This document shows, piece by piece, positions 38,139 to 45,756 of a stretch of 45,775 nucleotides of DNA (positions are counted from its first letter, which is position 1; each line of letters starts with the position of its first letter). Location: contig JBAWAP010000256.1 in assembly GCA_049589355.1 (NCBI GenBank), positions 1 through 45,775 of the forward strand, read 5' to 3'. This stretch comes from JBAWAP01 sp049589355. GTDB taxonomy: Bacteria > Chloroflexota > Anaerolineae > VGOG01. The notes beneath the pieces are model-generated. The model was not told where the DNA came from, made no database searches, and saw only the letters and a program-made list of their open reading frames with translations. Position numbers and translations under genes: made by a program.

Positions 38139-38821
38139 GGACTGTCGGCACCTGGGGGCATCTGGCCTTCTTGATCTGGGCCATCGTCCTGGGCGTGCTG
38201 GTTCCGGAAGCCAGGATCATCTTTCTGCTGGGATTTGTCATCGTCTTTTCTGGTCTTTTCTTCCAGGGCAGCCTGAGGCCCGTTCGCCGCTTGGAGTTCT
38301 GGGTCCTCGTCGCCTCGGCTGTGCTGTTCAGTCCCTTCCTTATCGGCGAGAAGGACCTCTCCCTGTTTGGCTTGAGCCTCTCCAGCCAGGGCTTCTGGGC
38401 GGGGTTGTGGATGGCCCTGCGGGCGCTGAGTATAGCCCTGGCGGTCGGAGGCTTCGCCTACGCCGTCTCGGTGGACGAGATGGCCCGGCTTTTCGAGATG
38501 GCCGGATTGAAGGGGCTGGGCTTTGCCGTGGGGGTGGCCTTTAATCTGTTGCCCACGCTGGAGGAGACAACTCGCAACGCCTACGAGGCCATGCGACTGC
38601 GGGGAGGCTTCCAGCGTGAACGGCTGCGGGCCCTGCGGATGCTTCTTGTGGCTATCGTAGTAAACGCCTTGTGGCGGGGCGACGAGGTGGTGGAGGCAGC
38701 CGAGGCACGAGCCTTTCGGCCCGGCGGCCCACGACAGGAGCCCTTGCCCCTCGGTCGGGCCGACCTGGCTTTGGTCGCCGTGCTGATAGTCCTGGGCGCG
38801 GGCCTTCTGGCCTGGCCCTGA
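38135..38821 (+). CDS. ECF transporter transmembrane protein EcfT
   Basis: A 228-residue membrane protein starting at GTG 38135, overlapping the S component by four bases. Four to five helices precede the coupling region AYEAMRLRGGFQRERLRALR and VVEAAEARAFRPGG, the two Ala-Arg-Gly-like motifs that grip the EcfA ATPases. The frame stays open well upstream, but that part is a shadow of the S-component gene. It is expected to join S component and ATPases in the membrane. Confidence 0.88.
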   Translation: MRTVGTWGHLAFLIWAIVLGVLVPEARIIFLLGFVIVFSGLFFQGSLRPVRRLEFWVLVASAVLFSPFLIGEKDLSLFGLSLSSQGFWAGLWMALRALSIALAVGGFAYAVSVDEMARLFEMAGLKGLGFAVGVAFNLLPTLEETTRNAYEAMRLRGGFQRERLRALRMLLVAIVVNALWRGDEVVEAAEARAFRPGGPRQEPLPLGRADLALVAVLIVLGAGLLAWP

Positions 38822-38828
38822 GCAAAGG

Positions 38829-38889
38829 TTCGTGGTAGCGACTTTAGTCGCTTTGACTCCTGATACACGACTGAAGTCCTCACTACGAA
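38829..38889. repeat. dispersed inverted repeat (GTAGCGACTTTAGTCG type)
   Basis: TTCGTGGTAGCGACTTTAGTCG (split here: TTCGTGGTAGCG, ACTTTAGTCG; 38829-38850) pairs imperfectly with CGACTGAAGTCC, TCACTACGAA (38868-38889). A common MITE-like element between ecfT and the ferritin-VIT gene. Confidence 0.75.
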
Positions 38890-38920
38890 AAAATTGCCAA
38901 TGTCCAGTTGAGGAGGTAGC

Positions 38921-40048
38921 ATGGTGAAGGACGAACTCTCACGTTTACAGGATTATTGGCGAGATGAGATGGAGGCGGCCTTGGCCTATGAGCGGTTGGC
39001 CGAAGCGGCCACCGATCCCCAGGCCCACAGCCTGTTGTTGGAGATGCGAGATACTGAGCGCCGCCACGCCGCCCGCTGGGAGGCTCGCATCCGGGAGCTA
39101 GGTGGGGAGTTGCCTTCGCCTCCCTCGGGCTGGCGGGCTCGCTGGCTGGGTCTTTTGGCGCGGCTGGGTGGACAGGAGCGAGTCTTCCGCCAGTTGGAGG
39201 TGGTGGAACGCGGGGCCGTGGCTGGCTATGGCTTGGACCTGGCTGATGTGGAAAGCGCCCGCATCGCCGCCGATGCTCAAGCCGACGAACGCAGCCATGC
39301 CGCCGCTCTGCGGGCCTTGAGTCGGCCGGAACCCCAGAGTCTTGAGGTCATTCTCAGCCGTGAGACCTGGCATAAAGGTGGGGGCGGGGCCATGCGAGAG
39401 CTGATCTTCGGGGTCAACGACGGCTTGGTCTCCACCCTCAGCCTGGTATCAGGGGTGTCGGGGGCGAACCCCGGCCGGGGTGTGGTCCTGTTGGCTGGGA
39501 TTGCTGGTTTGTTGGCGGGAGCCATCTCCATGGCTGCTGGTGCTTACATCTCTACTAAGTCTGAGAGGGAGGTGCACGAGGCGGAAATCGCCCGCGAGAG
39601 CGAGGAGCTGGAACTGGAGCCTGAGGAGGAGAAAGAGGAGTTGCGCATCCTGTACCAGCTCAAGGGATTCGGCAAGGAAGAAGCTGAGCGCCTGGTGGAG
39701 CGGCTCAGTGAGGATCGGGAACTGATGCTGGAGAGCCTGGTTCGGGACGAGCTAGGTCTGATGCCGGAGAGCTTTCCCAATCCCTGGAAAGCCGGTGCCC
39801 TTTCCGGCACCGCCTTCATCGCAGGGGCCTTTGTCCCCCTGATCGCCTACTTCTTCCTGGGGGGACTCGAGGCTGTCCTGGCCTCAGCGGGGCTCAGCAT
39901 GGCCGCGCTGTTTGTGATCGGAGTGCTCAAGACCCTCTTCACCGGCCTGTCCTGGTTGCGCAGCGGCCTGGAGATGGTAGGCATCGGGCTGTTCGCCACG
40001 GTGGTCACCTACCTCATCGGCACCCTGTTTGGGGTGCAGTTATCGTAA
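38921..40048 (+). CDS. ferritin-like/VIT1 fusion, MbfA-type iron (manganese) transporter
   Basis: A 375-residue protein. Residues 1-140 are a ferritin-like di-iron bundle (YWRDEMEAALAYERLAE, MRDTERRHAARWEARI, VVERGAVAGYGLDLADVESA, ADERSHAAALRAL); residues 158-375 are a VIT1/CCC1 transporter with about five helices and the family's LIFGVNDGLVSTLSLVSGVS and AISMAAGAYISTKSEREVHE segments. Related MbfA proteins bind iron in the cytoplasm and export it across the membrane, limiting oxidative damage. AGGAGG lies four bases before the ATG. A terminator follows at 40106-40151. No Fur-type site was recognised. Confidence 0.92.
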   Translation: MVKDELSRLQDYWRDEMEAALAYERLAEAATDPQAHSLLLEMRDTERRHAARWEARIRELGGELPSPPSGWRARWLGLLARLGGQERVFRQLEVVERGAVAGYGLDLADVESARIAADAQADERSHAAALRALSRPEPQSLEVILSRETWHKGGGGAMRELIFGVNDGLVSTLSLVSGVSGANPGRGVVLLAGIAGLLAGAISMAAGAYISTKSEREVHEAEIARESEELELEPEEEKEELRILYQLKGFGKEEAERLVERLSEDRELMLESLVRDELGLMPESFPNPWKAGALSGTAFIAGAFVPLIAYFFLGGLEAVLASAGLSMAALFVIGVLKTLFTGLSWLRSGLEMVGIGLFATVVTYLIGTLFGVQLS

Positions 40049-40050
40049 GT

Positions 40051-40087
40051 AAGACCTGACAGGTTTCTCGAAAACCTGTCAGGTCTT
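40051..40087. repeat. perfect 16-bp-stem hairpin (AAGACCTGACAGGTTT)
   Basis: AAGACCTGACAGGTTT (40051-40066), loop CTCGA, AAACCTGTCAGGTCTT (40072-40087). A dispersed palindrome three bases after the ferritin-VIT stop; it may protect or end the transcript. Confidence 0.85.
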
Positions 40088-40105
40088 GAAACATGGCTTC
40101 TTCTG

Positions 40106-40151
40106 GCCCCAACCCAGCGGTTAACTCCCTGGGGTTGGGGCGTTTGTTTTC
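40106..40151 (+). terminator. Rho-independent terminator after the ferritin-VIT gene
   Basis: GCCCCAACCCAG (40106-40117) pairs with CTGGGGTTGGGGC (40129-40141, one bulged G), followed by GTTTGTTTTCC. Confidence 0.8.
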
Positions 40152-40198
40152 CTGCCAAAACTCAATTGGGGGAAGTGAAAATTTTAAGGTTTTGGTGC

Positions 40199-40227
40199 TT
40201 GACAAACCGAGTTAACTTTGGTATAAT
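40199..40227 (+). promoter_or_regulatory. perfect sigma-70 promoter of the TrmB/ABC operon
   Basis: TTGACA (40199-40204), 17 bases, TATAAT (40222-40227): full consensus. It lies 64 bases upstream of the regulator ATG. Confidence 0.88.
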
Positions 40228-40244
40228 ACTATACGTAGTTAGAC

Positions 40245-40276
40245 TACTAACGCCTAAGTTATAATACTAACGCCTA
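40245..40276 (+). promoter_or_regulatory. tandem 12-bp operator-like repeats downstream of the promoter
   Basis: TACTAACGCCTA occurs at 40245-40256 and 40265-40276, 20 bases apart centre to centre (two helical turns), within the leader of the TrmB-like gene. The position fits a roadblock operator for autoregulation. Confidence 0.65.
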
Positions 40277-40290
40277 CAGTGCGAGGGGAT

Positions 40291-41103
40291 ATGAGCAACG
40301 ATTCCATTGACAAACTAGTGAAAATCGGCTTCTCGGAGTACGAGGCCAAGGCCTACATAGCCCTGCTGAGGGAGAGCCCTGTCACGGGATACCAACTCTC
40401 CAAGCTCTCTGGCGTCCCCCGCTCCATGATTTACGAGGTGGTGGGCAAGCTCACCGCCCGTGGTGCGGCCATGACGCTGCGAACTGGCGGTTCCACAAAG
40501 TACGCGCCGGTTCCAGCAGTTGAATTCCTTGATCAACTCCACCGCGAACACGAAGAACTCATCGGCTCACTCAAGGACGATTTGGCTGCCCTCACTTTGG
40601 CCCCGGACTTAGAATACGTCTGGCACATCGAAGGTCACGACAACATCATGGCCAAGGCAATGGAGATGATCGGCCAGGCCAAGAACCGAGTCTGCCTGGC
40701 CCTCTTGCCGGCCACGTTCCCGACTTTGCGGCCCATGCTGGAGGGAGCCATCCAGCGGGGAGTGCGGGTGATGATCTACACCACGTACAATCTCGATCTG
40801 CCGGGTGGTCAGGTGGTCGTCGCCCGTGTGTCCGAGGAGACCCTCGGCCAAGCCGGGGGGCTGGGATTGATCCTGGTCATTGACGGGGAGGAAGTGTTGA
40901 TTGGCGAATGGCTGACGGCGACCCAGGCGCGAGCTTCCTGGACTAGCAGTCCTCTCCTCGTCTTTATCGCCGAACATCACCTGCGAACAGACCCGTATCT
41001 ACCCCAAATCCTGGCTCTGTTGGGGGATCGAGCATTGGAGGTTATCCAGGAGGAGGATCGCGAGCTGTTCGCCCGTGCCCTGGAGAGTCACATCAGCAGC
41101 TAG
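40291..41103 (+). CDS. TrmB-family transcriptional regulator
   Basis: A 270-residue regulator. The N-terminal TrmB winged helix (about 5-75) reads LVKIGFSEYEAKAYIALLRE, GYQLSKLSGVPRSMIYEVV, GKLTARGAAM; the C-terminal domain (about 100-265) is the PLD-like TrmB ligand domain with HIEGHDNIMAKAMEMIGQAK and LILVIDGEEVLIGEW. ATG 40291 was chosen over the GTG at 40279, which lies within the ribosome-site region. It is first in an operon with an ABC-2 exporter and probably controls it in response to a bound ligand, through the tandem repeats in its leader. Confidence 0.92.
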   Translation: MSNDSIDKLVKIGFSEYEAKAYIALLRESPVTGYQLSKLSGVPRSMIYEVVGKLTARGAAMTLRTGGSTKYAPVPAVEFLDQLHREHEELIGSLKDDLAALTLAPDLEYVWHIEGHDNIMAKAMEMIGQAKNRVCLALLPATFPTLRPMLEGAIQRGVRVMIYTTYNLDLPGGQVVVARVSEETLGQAGGLGLILVIDGEEVLIGEWLTATQARASWTSSPLLVFIAEHHLRTDPYLPQILALLGDRALEVIQEEDRELFARALESHISS

Positions 41104-41134
41104 CTGAGTTTATCATTCTTTGAAGGAGGCGTGT

Positions 41135-42049
41135 ATGTCTGAGAAAATTGCTTTGATGACCAAAGGACTAGCGAAATCCTACGGCAAAGTTCGGGCGCTG
41201 CGCGGCGTGGACCTGGAAGTGCAGCGCGGCGAGATCTGTGGCTATCTCGGCCCAAACGGCGCCGGCAAGACCACCACCATCCGTTGCTTGCTGGACCTGA
41301 TCCGACCCGATGGCGGCACCGTACGAGTGCTGGGCATAGACCCCCAGGCTGACCCGGTGGCAGTGCGTGCCCGCACTGGCTACTTGCCGGGCGAGCTGCA
41401 ACTGGACCCCAATGTGACCGTTGAAAGCGCGCTGCGCTACTTCAATGCCTTGCGTGGGAACAAAGCAGATTGGGGCTTCGTGCACCAGCTCGTTGAGCGT
41501 CTCCAACTCGATCTCAAGCCCCCTATCAAGAACCTATCGCATGGCAACAAGCAGAAGGTCGGTATGGTGCAGGCTCTGATGCACCGTCCGGAACTGCTTT
41601 TGCTGGACGAGCCCACACTCGGCCTGGACCCGCTGATGCAGCAGGAAGTCTACCGCCTGCTCAGAGAGGCCCAGGCCGACGGGGCCACGGTCTTCTTCTC
41701 CTCCCACATCATCAGCGAGGTGGAGACCCTGGCTGAGCGCGTGGCGATCATTCGCCAGGGCGTCATCGTGGAGGAAGCCGAACCAAGTCAGCTTGTCAGC
41801 ATGGCCATACGCCGCGTGTGGATTCGCTTCAAAGAAGCGGTTGACCCCACGCCGTTGACCCAGGTCGAAGGCGTCACCCTGCTCTCGAAGAGCAACAGTA
41901 TCGCCGTTCACCTGCAAGTGGAGGGCGAGGTGGATGGCCTCATCAAGGTCTTGGCCGCTTTCCCGGTCAGTGACTTTGAGATCGAGCGTCCATCGCTGGA
42001 GGAGATCTTCCTGGCTTACTATGAGTCCAGTGACAAGGAGGAAAACTAA
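41135..42049 (+). CDS. ABC transporter ATP-binding protein (ABC-2 exporter type)
   Basis: A 304-residue ATPase: Walker A GPNGAGKTTT (residues 40-49 region), Q-loop area LPGELQLDPNVTVESAL, a signature loop NLSHGNKQKVGMVQALMHRP (LSHGN instead of LSGGQ, common in this subfamily), Walker B LLLLDEPTLGLDP and H-loop FFSSHIISEVE. The C-terminal 80 residues are the accessory domain of drug/lipid exporters. AAGGAGG precedes ATG 41135. It works with the permease encoded one base downstream. Confidence 0.95.
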   Translation: MSEKIALMTKGLAKSYGKVRALRGVDLEVQRGEICGYLGPNGAGKTTTIRCLLDLIRPDGGTVRVLGIDPQADPVAVRARTGYLPGELQLDPNVTVESALRYFNALRGNKADWGFVHQLVERLQLDLKPPIKNLSHGNKQKVGMVQALMHRPELLLLDEPTLGLDPLMQQEVYRLLREAQADGATVFFSSHIISEVETLAERVAIIRQGVIVEEAEPSQLVSMAIRRVWIRFKEAVDPTPLTQVEGVTLLSKSNSIAVHLQVEGEVDGLIKVLAAFPVSDFEIERPSLEEIFLAYYESSDKEEN

Positions 42050-42050
42050 C

Positions 42051-42920
42051 ATGTTTGCCGAATTCAAGCACACCCTGCGCCGCATGCGCGGCCAGATGAT
42101 TGGTTGGGGAATTGGCCTGGCCCTTTATGTCGTGCTGATGGCGTCTTTCTACAGCTCAATAGCTGGGATGGGGAATCTCATGGAGGAATTCCTCAAGGTC
42201 TATCCTAAGGAGATGTTGGCCTTCTTTGGTAGTATCATGGAGATCAACACTCCCCAGGGTTACCTGGACATCTACTATTTCAACTACATGGCGGTCATCA
42301 TCGGCATCTTTGCCGTCGGCGCCAGCGCCGGCCTGCTGGTTGGTGATGAGGAAAAGGGCATCCTGGACCTGGTGATGGCTCATCCCGTTAGTCGCACAGC
42401 CCTTTTCTGGGGCCGACTGCTGGGATTCGTGGCTGCTATGGCGGTGATCCTGCTCGTGAGCTGGTTGAGTTGGGTCATTCCCTCCAGAAGATCTGGTTTG
42501 GAACTCACCTGGATCGAATTCTTGCAACCCTTCCTGCCCCTGTTTGCGGAACTGCTTCTCTTTGGCACGCTGGCCTTGCTGCTCAGCATGGTGCTGCCCT
42601 CGGCGCGCATGGCTGGCATGACCACCGGGGGATTCCTGATCGCCAACTACCTTCTCATCGGTCTGGCTAATATCAACCAGGATCTCAAGCCGATTGTCCA
42701 ATATACCCCACTGCATTACTACCAGGGTGGCTATGCCGTCTCCGGGTTGAACTGGGGCTGGCTGGCTGGCCTGCTGGCCATATCGGTGGCCTTCGCGCTG
42801 CTGGCCTGGTGGCGCTTCCAGCGGCGCGACATCCGCGTGGGTGGGGAGGGCGGCTGGCGACTGCCTTCGCTGCGTTTCCGCCGCAGGGCTGCCACGGGCG
42901 TTTCCCGCCATTCCATATAA
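42051..42920 (+). CDS. ABC-2 type transporter permease
   Basis: A 289-residue membrane protein with six predicted helices and the ABC-2 pattern: cytoplasmic N-terminus FAEFKHTLRRMRGQMIGWGI, the conserved VGDEEKGILDLVMAHPVSRT loop, and late helices LANYLLIGLAN-like. ATG 42051 has AAGGAGG ten bases upstream; the open frame further upstream is a shadow of the ATPase gene. With the ATPase it forms an exporter whose cargo is unknown; TrmB control suggests a response to a small molecule. Confidence 0.93.
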   Translation: MFAEFKHTLRRMRGQMIGWGIGLALYVVLMASFYSSIAGMGNLMEEFLKVYPKEMLAFFGSIMEINTPQGYLDIYYFNYMAVIIGIFAVGASAGLLVGDEEKGILDLVMAHPVSRTALFWGRLLGFVAAMAVILLVSWLSWVIPSRRSGLELTWIEFLQPFLPLFAELLLFGTLALLLSMVLPSARMAGMTTGGFLIANYLLIGLANINQDLKPIVQYTPLHYYQGGYAVSGLNWGWLAGLLAISVAFALLAWWRFQRRDIRVGGEGGWRLPSLRFRRRAATGVSRHSI

Positions 42921-42927
42921 TCAAGAA

Positions 42928-42939
42928 TTAGGCCGCTTT
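42928..42939. repeat. left cassette boundary, 12-bp inverted repeat (R'-like ATTAGGC)
   Basis: TTAGGCCGCTTT here is the exact reverse complement of AAAGCGGCCTAA at 43568-43579. The two bracket the isoprenylcysteine-methyltransferase-like gene, and TTAGGC/GCCTAA are the core boxes of integron gene cassettes. Confidence 0.6.
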
Positions 42940-42966
42940 TCTACAAGCGCGAAGGAGGATAATCCC

Positions 42967-43569
42967 ATGACTACAGAATCGGTCTTTCGTGTCGCCTTTT
43001 GGGTTCTGTTCGTAGGGGTGTTTGTTATGCGGATATACTTTGCGCTCCGGGTTCGTCGCGCTGGGGAGCGGGTGATGCCCGACCGTCAAGCCATTGAGCG
43101 GGAAGGACGGGGAATGTTCGCCGTTCGGGTTCTGATGTTCTTTCTCCTGCTCGCCTGGCTGACGCTATACGCCATCAATCCGCCCTGGATGGGAGTGCTC
43201 TCAGTCCCATTTCCGGGCTGGCTACGCTGGGTGGGGTTTGCCTTGGGACTCGCTAGTCTGGGGTTTTGGGCATGGACTCAGGTTGCGCTTGGGAAGGAGT
43301 GGTCACCCCAACTGCAATTGCGTGAGGAACACCATCTGGTGACCACGGGGCCTTACACCCGGATACGCCACCCGCTCTACACGGCTATGATTGGCTATGG
43401 GACAAGCCTTGCCCTAGTGACTGCCAACTGGGTCTTTGTGGTCTTGGCAGTGGCGGCAATCGCCGGCTTATTCGTCCGCGTCCCCAAGGAAGAGCAAATG
43501 ATGATTAAGAAGTTTGGGGAGGAATATAAAGCATACATGCAAAGGACGGGAAGGTTTTTCCCGAAATAA
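42967..43569 (+). CDS. isoprenylcysteine carboxyl methyltransferase (ICMT)-family membrane protein
   Basis: A 200-residue membrane protein with four to five helices. The SAM-binding C-terminal part of the ICMT/PEMT family is clear: HHLVTTGPYTRIRHPLYTAM, then RVPKEEQMMIKKFGEEYKAY. In bacteria these methylate small hydrophobic substrates of unknown nature. GAAGGAGG lies upstream of ATG 42967. The gene is tightly flanked by a 12-bp inverted repeat and followed by an attC-like sequence, so it looks like a mobile gene cassette dropped between the ABC exporter and the LCMT-type genes. Confidence 0.92.
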   Translation: MTTESVFRVAFWVLFVGVFVMRIYFALRVRRAGERVMPDRQAIEREGRGMFAVRVLMFFLLLAWLTLYAINPPWMGVLSVPFPGWLRWVGFALGLASLGFWAWTQVALGKEWSPQLQLREEHHLVTTGPYTRIRHPLYTAMIGYGTSLALVTANWVFVVLAVAAIAGLFVRVPKEEQMMIKKFGEEYKAYMQRTGRFFPK

Positions 43570-43640
43570 AGCGGCCTAACCCGCATGTGCAGCCGACGTT
43601 GCTCCGCTGCGCTTCGCAATGCGGCTAACGCAGTCCGATG
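43568..43640 (+). other. attC-like (integron cassette) site, degenerate
   Basis: After AAAGCGGCCTAAC (R'' box GCCTAAC, 43574-43580) comes TGCAGCCG, ACG, TTGC, a loop, GCAA, CGGCT, AAC, GCA: the halves pair with a small bulge, as in attC hairpins. The closing R' box (expected GTTAGGC) is degenerate, CGATGGC near 43634. No integrase is in the window, and the call rests on boxes and folding only. Confidence 0.45.
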
Positions 43641-43764
43641 GCTGCTCACTGCATCCCGTATTGGAACCAGACCGAACGGTTCCAAGCGGATGAAAACGGT
43701 GAAAAACTATCCCAGAGCGTGTGACTCGGTGCCCAGTGCGCCAAATGCCATAGCTCGCAAATCG

Positions 43765-43802
43765 CAGTTCACTGATCACTGAAAACTGATCACTGAGAAC
43801 TG
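43765..43802. repeat. ACTGATC/ACTGAAA heptamer array
   Basis: ACTGATC, ACTGAAA, ACTGATC, ACTGAGA, ACTG: tandem 7-bp units directly upstream of the first LCMT-type gene. The rest of 43641-43818 has only a short GGAACC/GGTTCC hairpin and no gene. Confidence 0.8.
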
Positions 43803-43818
43803 TTTTTAGGAGACCGAC

Positions 43819-44634
43819 ATGTCCGAGACTACTTATCAAGACCTGAGCGGCGTGGCTGAAACGCTGCTGATTATCCTGTACATTCGAGCCTTTGAATCGC
43901 AACGTCCCGATGCCCTCATCAAAGACGAGAGAGCCGAGGCGCTGGTCAGCCAGATGGATCAGGATTTCTTGCGGGGCAAGCTGGCCAAAATCGAAGACTA
44001 CAGCCAGGTCGCTACCATCCTGCGCAGCCGGGAGTTCGACCGCTACGCCCAGGATTTCCTGGCTCGCCACCCGGAGGCGGTCGTTGTCCACATCGGGTGC
44101 GGCCTCGATACGCGCTTCGAGCGTGTGGATAATGGCCAGGTGGAGTGGTACGACCTGGATTTGCCGGATGTCATCGAGTTGCGCCGGAAGCTCATCGGCG
44201 GCGAAGGGGCGCGCCATCATTTCCTGGCTTGTTCAGTGCTCGATAGCGCCTGGCTAAATGAGATGGGTGCCCATCACCAACGTCCTGTTCTCTTTTTAGC
44301 CGAGGGTGTTTTGATGTACTTTGACGAAGCTCAGGTCAAGTCGTTGGTGCTGACAATGAAGGAGCATTTCCCGGGTGCGGAGTTGGTCTTCGATGCCTTT
44401 TCGCCGTTCTTCAGTTGGGCGAACAACCTCAGGGTTACCCTGACCAAGATCGGTGCCCGCAGTCATTGGGCTCTGAAACACGGCAAAGACCTCGAACGAT
44501 GGAGCGATGGCATCCGCCTGCTCGATGAACGGTTCCCCTTCCAGTACCCTGAGCCGCGTCTGGGCCGTGCCCTATCGGTGCGCCATATTCCATTTTTCGC
44601 CAAGACCATAGGCGTTTTTCACTACCAACTCTAA
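43819..44634 (+). CDS. LCMT-type SAM-dependent methyltransferase, copy 1
   Basis: A 271-residue class I methyltransferase of the leucine-carboxyl-methyltransferase (PPM1/TcmP-like) family. The SAM loop is VVHIGCGLDTRFERV, followed by YDLDLPDVIELRRKLI with the ribose-binding acid, and LFLAEGVLMYFDEAQVKSLV. Bacterial members are O-methyltransferases for small molecules, sometimes in polyketide pathways; the substrate is unknown. It is the first of a tandem family with copy 2 at 44646 and two stubs at 45510 and 45590. AGGAG precedes the ATG. Confidence 0.92.
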   Translation: MSETTYQDLSGVAETLLIILYIRAFESQRPDALIKDERAEALVSQMDQDFLRGKLAKIEDYSQVATILRSREFDRYAQDFLARHPEAVVVHIGCGLDTRFERVDNGQVEWYDLDLPDVIELRRKLIGGEGARHHFLACSVLDSAWLNEMGAHHQRPVLFLAEGVLMYFDEAQVKSLVLTMKEHFPGAELVFDAFSPFFSWANNLRVTLTKIGARSHWALKHGKDLERWSDGIRLLDERFPFQYPEPRLGRALSVRHIPFFAKTIGVFHYQL

Positions 44635-44645
44635 GGAGGTTGACC

Positions 44646-45473
44646 ATGTCTGAGACAAAATCCCAAACTTTGAGCGGCGTGTCTGAAACGTTGCTCGTCA
44701 CGCTTTACCTGCGGGCGATGGAAACGCAGCGCCCGGACGCGCTGATCAAGGATGAGAAGGCGGTGGAGCTGGTCACGCGCATGGGCCACGACTTTGACCG
44801 GATCAGGCAGATCCCGATGAGGGAGGTGAACAAGGTAGTGCCGCTCCTGCGCAACCGGGAATTCGACCGTTACGCACAAGATTTCCTGAGACGCCGTCCA
44901 GAAGCGGTGGTTCACATCGGGTGCGGCCTCGATGCGCGCTTCGAGCGCGTGGACAATGGCCAGGTGGAGTGGTATGACCTGGATTTGCCGCACGTCATCG
45001 AGCTGCGCCGCAAGCTCATCGGCGATGAACGCGAGCGCTATCATTTCCTGGCCTGCTCGGCGCTCGAGGACGCCTGGCTGGAGGCTGTGAGCGCGCTTCG
45101 CCAGCGTATCTTCCTATTCATGGCTGAAGGTGTTTTCCCGTACCTCGAAGAAGCGCAGGTCAAGTGGCTTGTGCTGAGGCTGCGTGACCATTTCCCAGGC
45201 GCGGAACTGGTCTTTGACGCCATATCGCCGTTCGAACTCTGGGTGGGCAATCTCCGCCTTGCCATCTCAAAGCTCGGCGCTCGTGCCCACTGGGGGCTCA
45301 GGCGCGGCCAGGAGATCGAAGGCTGGGCTGACGGCATCCGCCTGCTCGATGAATGGGGATTCTTGGACCGGCCTGAGCCGCGGCTGGATCACATTCGATG
45401 GATGCGGCACATTCCGCTCCTGGCCAGGGCGCTGCGCATCTACCACTTCCAGCTTGGAAAGGCCGCAGGGTGA
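44646..45473 (+). CDS. LCMT-type SAM-dependent methyltransferase, copy 2
   Basis: A 275-residue paralogue of the preceding gene, aligned end to end (HIGCGLDARFERVDNGQVEW, YDLDLPHVIELRRKLIGDER, LFMAEGVFPYLEEAQVKWLV). The SAM loop has Ala for Thr in GLDTR, which is also seen in active relatives. ATG 44646 has GGAGG six bases upstream, 12 bases after the stop of copy 1, so both are in one operon. The pair arose by tandem duplication and has diverged strongly. Confidence 0.92.
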   Translation: MSETKSQTLSGVSETLLVTLYLRAMETQRPDALIKDEKAVELVTRMGHDFDRIRQIPMREVNKVVPLLRNREFDRYAQDFLRRRPEAVVHIGCGLDARFERVDNGQVEWYDLDLPHVIELRRKLIGDERERYHFLACSALEDAWLEAVSALRQRIFLFMAEGVFPYLEEAQVKWLVLRLRDHFPGAELVFDAISPFELWVGNLRLAISKLGARAHWGLRRGQEIEGWADGIRLLDEWGFLDRPEPRLDHIRWMRHIPLLARALRIYHFQLGKAAG

Positions 45474-45509
45474 AAAGACCTTTTATTTGCAGGCAAAAAG
45501 GAGGGCGAC

Positions 45510-45557
45510 ATGTCCGAGACTACTAACCAGGACCTGAGCGGCGTGGCTGAAGGGTAA
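45510..45557 (+). pseudogene. N-terminal stub of a third LCMT-type gene
   Basis: AGGAGGG, then ATG and MSETTNQDLSGVAEG with a TAA stop. The first 14 residues match copy 1 (MSETTYQDLSGVAE) nearly exactly, also at the DNA level, so it is what remains of a third copy after deletion. Confidence 0.8.
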
Positions 45558-45589
45558 TGAAGCCCGCACTATTTTGAGAGGAGGGCCAA

Positions 45590-45679
45590 ATGCCCACACA
45601 TACTATCCGCAACCTGAACGCAGTCTCCCAGACGCTCCTGATACCATTACTTTATCTGCTAGTTTTCGGCCTGATGTGA
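45590..45679 (+). pseudogene. N-terminal stub of a fourth LCMT-type gene
   Basis: GAGGAGGG precedes ATG 45590; the 29-residue frame MPTHTIRNLNAVSQTLLIPL resembles the N-termini of copies 1 and 2 (LSGVAETLLIILY) before running into unrelated sequence and TGA. Either a deleted copy or, less likely, a small peptide gene. Confidence 0.55.
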
Positions 45680-45756
45680 GGCCCAGGTGATTTGCCAAAA
45701 TGGCCGTCATGATGCATTCTTTAAGGCACTACCAACCTTTGAAAGGAGAATGCACC

